Of a DNA stretch of 64,000 nucleotides, positions 60,811-64,000 are shown piece after piece. The translations under genes and the position numbers were made by a program. Each line of letters starts with the position of its first letter. The stretch's first letter is position 1. This DNA is from Sphingosinithalassobacter sp. CS137. GTDB lineage: Bacteria > Pseudomonadota > Alphaproteobacteria > Sphingomonadales > Sphingomonadaceae. The stretch covers positions 2,014,501 to 2,078,500 of the forward strand of contig NZ_CP060494.1 of assembly GCF_014334115.1 (NCBI RefSeq). The letters are read 5' to 3'. The notes beneath the pieces were generated by a model. The model was not told the DNA's origin. It saw only the letters and a list, made by a program, of their open reading frames with translations, and searched no databases.

Positions 60811-60840
60811 AAAAAGGGGCCACGGCAATGCCGCAGCCCC
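60811..60840 (-). terminator. Rho-independent terminator of rpoZ
   Basis: Read on the minus strand, GGGGC ... GCCCC with an inner GGC/GCC forms a stem-loop (60816-60840) followed by TTTTT (60811-60815). It lies 22 bp after the rpoZ stop, between the convergent rlmE and rpoZ genes. Confidence 0.8.
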
Positions 60841-60862
60841 TGTTCGTTCGTCCAGGCTGGCC

Positions 60863-61207
60863 TCAGCCTTCGTAGTCGGCGCCGAGATTCTGATTGCGCG
60901 GCGGCGCGGCGGCAGTGAGCCGGAGCGCTTCGGCCGAATCGGACAGCGAACCGAGCTCGTCGGGCGCTTCCTCATCGTCGATCTGCACGCGCTGGAGGCC
61001 GGAGACCACCGCTTCCTCGAGCTGCTTGGGCTTCACCGTCTGCTCGGCGATCTCGCGCAGGGCGACCACGGGGTTCTTGTCGCGATCGCGATCGATCGTG
61101 AGCTCGGCACCGCCGGAAATCTGCCGCGCGCGTTGCGCCGCGAACAGCACCAGATCGAACCGGTTGGGAATCTTGTCGACGCAATCCTCGACGGTGACGC
61201 GCGCCAT
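60863..61207 (-). CDS. rpoZ: RNA polymerase omega subunit
   Basis: A 114-aa omega subunit. N-terminal [33 protein letters not shown] and [18 protein letters not shown] are diagnostic. The C-terminal ~40 residues are a family-variable acidic tail. The start at 61207 is standard; a very long open frame continues upstream antisense to neighbouring genes and is spurious. relA/spoT does not follow within the window. Confidence 0.97.
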   Translation of the reverse strand: MARVTVEDCVDKIPNRFDLVLFAAQRARQISGGAELTIDRDRDKNPVVALREIAEQTVKPKQLEEAVVSGLQRVQIDDEEAPDELGSLSDSAEALRLTAAAPPRNQNLGADYEG

Positions 61208-61247
61208 GCTACGCTTCCTTGGGCTACGGAGTCTCGGGAAAGCGCGG

Positions 61248-61276
61248 CAAATAGGCGAAGGGCCGCGCAATGTCAA
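61248..61276 (-). promoter_or_regulatory. Sigma70 promoter of rpoZ
   Basis: On the minus strand TTGACA (61271-61276) and TATTTG (61248-61253) are separated by exactly 17 bases, about 41 bp before the rpoZ start codon. Confidence 0.75.
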
Positions 61277-61357
61277 GGATTTCGGGCGCGTTCCGGCCGA
61301 GCCTGCCCGCCACGGCCCCCGCACGAGCCGGGCTTGCGCAACGCGGCCCTTCTCTTC

Positions 61358-62569
61358 ATGCACCCGGTCATGCATTCGCCCGCGGCGCAACCGGCATTCA
61401 CCGTCGACGGCAATCGCCTGACGCTCGTCACCGAAGGGCCGCGACGGCTCGAGGTACTGCTCGACCTGATCGGCTCGGCGCGTCGTTCGCTGCGGCTGCT
61501 CTACTATATCTATGTGAACGACAGCGCGGGCGCGGCGGTGCGCGACGCGCTGATCGCGGCGGCGGGGCGCGGCGTCGACGTATCGCTGATCGTCGACGGG
61601 ATGGGCAGCGAACCGGCCGAACAACGCGACTTCTTCGATCCGCTGCGCGAGGCGGGTGTCGATCTCTGCCGCTTTCTGCCGCGGTTCGGCAGGCGCTATC
61701 TGCTGCGCAATCACCAGAAGCTCGCCCTGGCGGACGGCGAGGAGGACGATGCCCGCGCCATGATCGGCGGGTTCAACATCGAGGAATCCTATTTCGGCAC
61801 CGTCGAGGACGCCGCCTGGCGCGACCTGGGGCTGCTGGTCGAGGGCCCCGCGGCACAGCGGCTGACCGGCTATTACGACGCGCTGGAGCGCTGGACCAAG
61901 GCGCGGCGCCCGCCGATTCGCGACCTCACGCAAACACTGCGTGCGTGGAGCGAAACCAGTGGCAACGCCCGCTGGCTGATGGGCGGTCCCACGCGTCGGC
62001 TCTCCCCCTGGGCGCGCATCGTGAAGCAGGAAATGGAGCGCGCGCGGAGCATCGATCTCATCTCCGCCTATTTCGCGCCGAGCCCCGCGATGCTGCGGCG
62101 GCTTGACGAGGCCGGGCGGCGTGGCCGGGTGCGGCTCGTCCTGCCATCGAAAATGGATCATACTGCGGCGATCTGGGCGGCGCGCTTCGCCTATGCGGGG
62201 CTGCTGCGCAAGCAGGTCGAGATCTACGAATATCAGCCGACAAAACTGCACACCAAGCTCTATGTCGTCGACGACGTGGTGCATATCGGCTCGGCCAATT
62301 TCGACATTCGCAGCCTCTTTCTCAATCTCGAGCTGATGCTGCGGATCGACGATCCGGCCTTTGCCGCGCATGTCCGTGCCTATGTCGACGGCGAAGTGGC
62401 GGCATCGGAGACGATCACTGCGGAGCTCTATCGCGCGCGCGCAACGCCGTGGCGTCGGCTGAAGCAGATGGCCGCCTGGTTCGTGATGGTCGTGCTCGAC
62501 TTCAGCGTCACCCGCCAGCTCAATTTCGACCGGTCCGACGGCGAGACGCGACGCCGACGTCCGGACTGA
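61358..62569 (+). CDS. Phospholipase D-family (cardiolipin synthase-like) protein
   Basis: A 403-aa protein with two HKD catalytic motifs: NHQKLALAD at about 123-131 and [20 protein letters not shown] at about 303-322. Lead segments [17 protein letters not shown] and [11 protein letters not shown] are typical of cardiolipin synthase-like PLDs. There is no N-terminal membrane pair as in ClsA, so it resembles ClsB/ClsC. A longer reading from 61133 overlaps rpoZ and is rejected. A hydrophobic stretch ([11 protein letters not shown]) near the C-terminus may be membrane-associated. Confidence 0.9.
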   Translation: MHPVMHSPAAQPAFTVDGNRLTLVTEGPRRLEVLLDLIGSARRSLRLLYYIYVNDSAGAAVRDALIAAAGRGVDVSLIVDGMGSEPAEQRDFFDPLREAGVDLCRFLPRFGRRYLLRNHQKLALADGEEDDARAMIGGFNIEESYFGTVEDAAWRDLGLLVEGPAAQRLTGYYDALERWTKARRPPIRDLTQTLRAWSETSGNARWLMGGPTRRLSPWARIVKQEMERARSIDLISAYFAPSPAMLRRLDEAGRRGRVRLVLPSKMDHTAAIWAARFAYAGLLRKQVEIYEYQPTKLHTKLYVVDDVVHIGSANFDIRSLFLNLELMLRIDDPAFAAHVRAYVDGEVAASETITAELYRARATPWRRLKQMAAWFVMVVLDFSVTRQLNFDRSDGETRRRRPD

Positions 62570-62591
62570 CTGCGGCTCCGCGCGTCGGCGG

Positions 62592-62609
62592 GTTGACGTG
62601 CCCGTCAAC
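62592..62609. promoter_or_regulatory. Palindrome upstream of the thiolase gene (site A)
   Basis: GTTGACG and CGTCAAC arms around TGCC. TTGACG could at the same time be a -35 element. It is 3 bp from a second, different palindrome. Likely part of a compact regulatory region; the binding protein is unknown. Confidence 0.5.
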
Positions 62610-62612
62610 ACA

Positions 62613-62628
62613 CTTACACCAGTGTAAG
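62613..62628. promoter_or_regulatory. Palindrome upstream of the thiolase gene (site B)
   Basis: CTTACACCAGTGTAAG is a perfect 7+7 inverted repeat around CA, 45 bp before the thiolase start. The symmetry and size suit a TetR- or MerR-type regulator; no matching regulator gene is in the window next to it. Confidence 0.55.
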
Positions 62629-62672
62629 CGAAGTCGCGGAAACATGCGGCACCTGGTGGCGAGAGGATGGCA

Positions 62673-63827
62673 ATGGCGGAAGCATATATCGTGGCGGCGG
62701 CGCGGACCGCAGGCGGACGACGCAACGGCAAGCTGATGAGCTGGCACCCGGCGGATCTGGGCGGCGCGATTCTCTCGGCGATCGCCGAGCGCAGCGGCAT
62801 CGATCCGGCGGCGATCGACGACGTTGTCATGGGCTGCGTCGGCCAGGCGGGCGAGCAGGCGCTGCACGTCGGCCGCAACTCGGTGCTCGCCTCGACACTG
62901 CCGCAGAGCGTGCCAGCGGTCACCGTCGATCGCCAGTGCGGCTCGTCGCAACAGGCGCTGCAGTTCGCTGCGCAGGCCGTGATGTCGGGCACGCAGGACG
63001 TGGTGATCGCCAGCGGCGTCGAGCATATGAGCCGCGTTCCGATGGGCACCTCGGTCGCGGGCGGCGCCAAGCCGTTCAGCGACAATATCCTCGAGCGATT
63101 CGGCGTGCGCGGCTTCAGCCAGTTCACCGGCGCCGAGATGATCGCCAGGAAATACGGCTACAGCCGTGAACAGCTCGACGCCTATTCGCTGGAGAGCCAT
63201 AAGCGCGCGGCCGCCGCCACCGAGCGCGGCGATTTCGAGGACGAAATCGTCCCGCTCGAAGTCGAGACGGCGGATGGCACCGAACTCCACAAGGTGGACG
63301 AAGGCATCCGCTTCGACGCGAGCGCCGAGGGGCTCGCGAGCCTCAAGACGCTGGTCGAGGGCGGCGCGATCACCGCGGGCAACGCCAGCCAGATCTGCGA
63401 CGGATCGTCGGCCGTGCTGGTCGTGTCCGAACAGGCGCTCAAGGATCATGGCCTCACTCCGCTCGCGCGGATCGTGAACCTCACCGTCACCGGGGGCGAC
63501 CCGGTGGTGATGCTGGAAGAGCCGCTGTTCGCGACCGATCGGGCGCTCAAGCGCGCGGGCATGAAGATCGACGACATCGACCTCTATGAAGTCAATGAGG
63601 CGTTCGCGCCGGTGCCGCTCGCCTGGATGGAGCATACGGGCGGATCGCACGATCGGCTCAACGTCAACGGTGGCGCGATCGCGCTCGGCCATCCGCTCGG
63701 CGCCAGCGGTACCAAGCTGATGACGACGCTGATCCACGCGCTGCGCAAGCGCAAGCTGCGCTACGGCCTGCAGACGATGTGCGAAGGCGGCGGGCTCGCC
63801 AACGTGACCATCGTCGAGGCGCTCTGA
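62673..63827 (+). CDS. Acetyl-CoA acetyltransferase (thiolase)
   Basis: A 384-aa thiolase. Catalytic Cys89 in [12 protein letters not shown], then His in [17 protein letters not shown] and Cys in [10 protein letters not shown] near the C-terminus. [16 protein letters not shown] motif ([17 protein letters not shown]) is also seen. It may act in fatty-acid or sterol/terpenoid degradation together with the CaiB-family gene that follows 5 bp later. GAGAGG before the second ATG favours the start at 62673. Confidence 0.94.
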   Translation: MAEAYIVAAARTAGGRRNGKLMSWHPADLGGAILSAIAERSGIDPAAIDDVVMGCVGQAGEQALHVGRNSVLASTLPQSVPAVTVDRQCGSSQQALQFAAQAVMSGTQDVVIASGVEHMSRVPMGTSVAGGAKPFSDNILERFGVRGFSQFTGAEMIARKYGYSREQLDAYSLESHKRAAAATERGDFEDEIVPLEVETADGTELHKVDEGIRFDASAEGLASLKTLVEGGAITAGNASQICDGSSAVLVVSEQALKDHGLTPLARIVNLTVTGGDPVVMLEEPLFATDRALKRAGMKIDDIDLYEVNEAFAPVPLAWMEHTGGSHDRLNVNGGAIALGHPLGASGTKLMTTLIHALRKRKLRYGLQTMCEGGGLANVTIVEAL

Positions 63828-63832
63828 TCGCG

Positions 63833-64000
63833 ATGCCCGGAGCGTTGGACGGGCTGCGGATCGTCGAGTTCGCCGGGATCGGGCCGGGCCCGTTCACGGG
63901 CATGATGCTCGCCGATCATGGCGCCGAGGTGATCCGGATCGACCGGCCGGGCGCGAGCTTCGGCCCGGCCGCGCTCGCGCGGTCGCGGCGCTCGATAGCA
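63833..64000 (+). CDS. CaiB/BaiF family CoA-transferase or AMACR, truncated by window edge
   Basis: Only the first 56 codons are visible: [21 protein letters not shown], then [17 protein letters not shown], a typical CaiB/BaiF or alpha-methylacyl-CoA racemase N-terminus. It lies 5 bp after the thiolase stop, so an operon is likely. The catalytic region is beyond the window. It is more canonical at the N-terminus (GIGPGPF) than the paralogue at 48719. Confidence 0.85.
   Translation, partial: MPGALDGLRIVEFAGIGPGPFTGMMLADHGAEVIRIDRPGASFGPAALARSRRSIA

Noticed and set aside
60863..63127. 754-codon frame extending rpoZ upstream
   Set aside because: The part before 61207 is antisense to the PLD and thiolase genes and lacks similarity; omega subunits start at [10 protein letters not shown].
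1..64000. CRISPR array, insertion sequence, prophage or rRNA
   Set aside because: No regularly spaced repeats, transposase, integrase or rRNA sequences were recognised, and gene order and composition are uniform.

Overview
This 64-kb window is chromosomal DNA from a GC-rich alphaproteobacterium, most likely of the Sphingomonadales. The reasons are the TetR/TonB-dependent receptor/spinster-type MFS group, the CBP3-type bc1 chaperone next to a DUF177 protein, the argH-lptM-lysA order, the Ppx/RlmE pair, and sigma54/sigma28-driven flagellar genes. No insertion sequence, prophage, CRISPR array or rRNA was seen. The dominant content is one almost complete flagellar locus (about 13.8-48.7 kb).

Layout. 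0-9.4 kb: an RcnB-like protein, BamE, a cytochrome bc1 chaperone, a DUF177 protein, a TetR repressor divergent from a TonB-dependent receptor and an MFS transporter, release factor 3, and an SDR oxidoreductase. 9.4-13.7 kb (minus): rpmI-rplT-pheS-pheT. 13.8-24.4 kb (minus): motAB and flgBCDEFGHIJKL. 24.6-30.9 kb (plus): an uncharacterised second MotA/MotB-like pair, flgA, flgM, a flgN-like gene, a lytic transglycosylase, flhA and fliA. 30.8-33.2 kb (minus): a DUF1810 gene and the flagellin. 33.4-48.7 kb (plus): a FlbD-like sigma54 activator, fliEFGHIJK, fliLMNOPQR, flhB, fliD and fliS. 48.7-64 kb: a CaiB/AMACR-family protein, an FMN reductase, a response regulator, an argH-lptM-lysA-siroheme-zntB operon, a TlpA-like lipoprotein, an ABC exporter, tRNA-Gln, Ppx, RlmE, rpoZ, a phospholipase D-family enzyme, a thiolase, and a second CaiB-family gene cut by the window edge.

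How it works together. Five sigma54-type promoters with exact GG-N10-GC spacing precede flgB, the extra stator-like pair, flgA, the transglycosylase gene and fliK. Three sigma28-like promoters precede flgM, fliD and motA, and both fliA and flgM lie in the window. Perfect CGGCA-N6-TGCCG palindromes occur as close pairs at two of the sigma54 promoter regions: between the divergent flgB and stator-like promoters, and inside fliK downstream of its promoter. They look like enhancers for the FlbD-like activator encoded between them. The inferred cascade is FlbD-like activator plus sigma54 for hook-basal-body genes, then FliA/FlgM-gated sigma28 for late genes.

Most unusual points: the extra stator-like pair with a degenerate MotB partner and an almost leaderless sigma54 promoter; a FliM without the N-terminal CheY-binding peptide; a FlgJ reduced to its rod-binding domain with the muramidase encoded separately; an activator without a recognisable receiver domain; a flagellin with a tandemly duplicated variable module; an AMACR-family protein whose catalytic His/Asp positions are Asn/Glu; and a siroheme-synthesis protein carrying a remnant of a methyltransferase domain.
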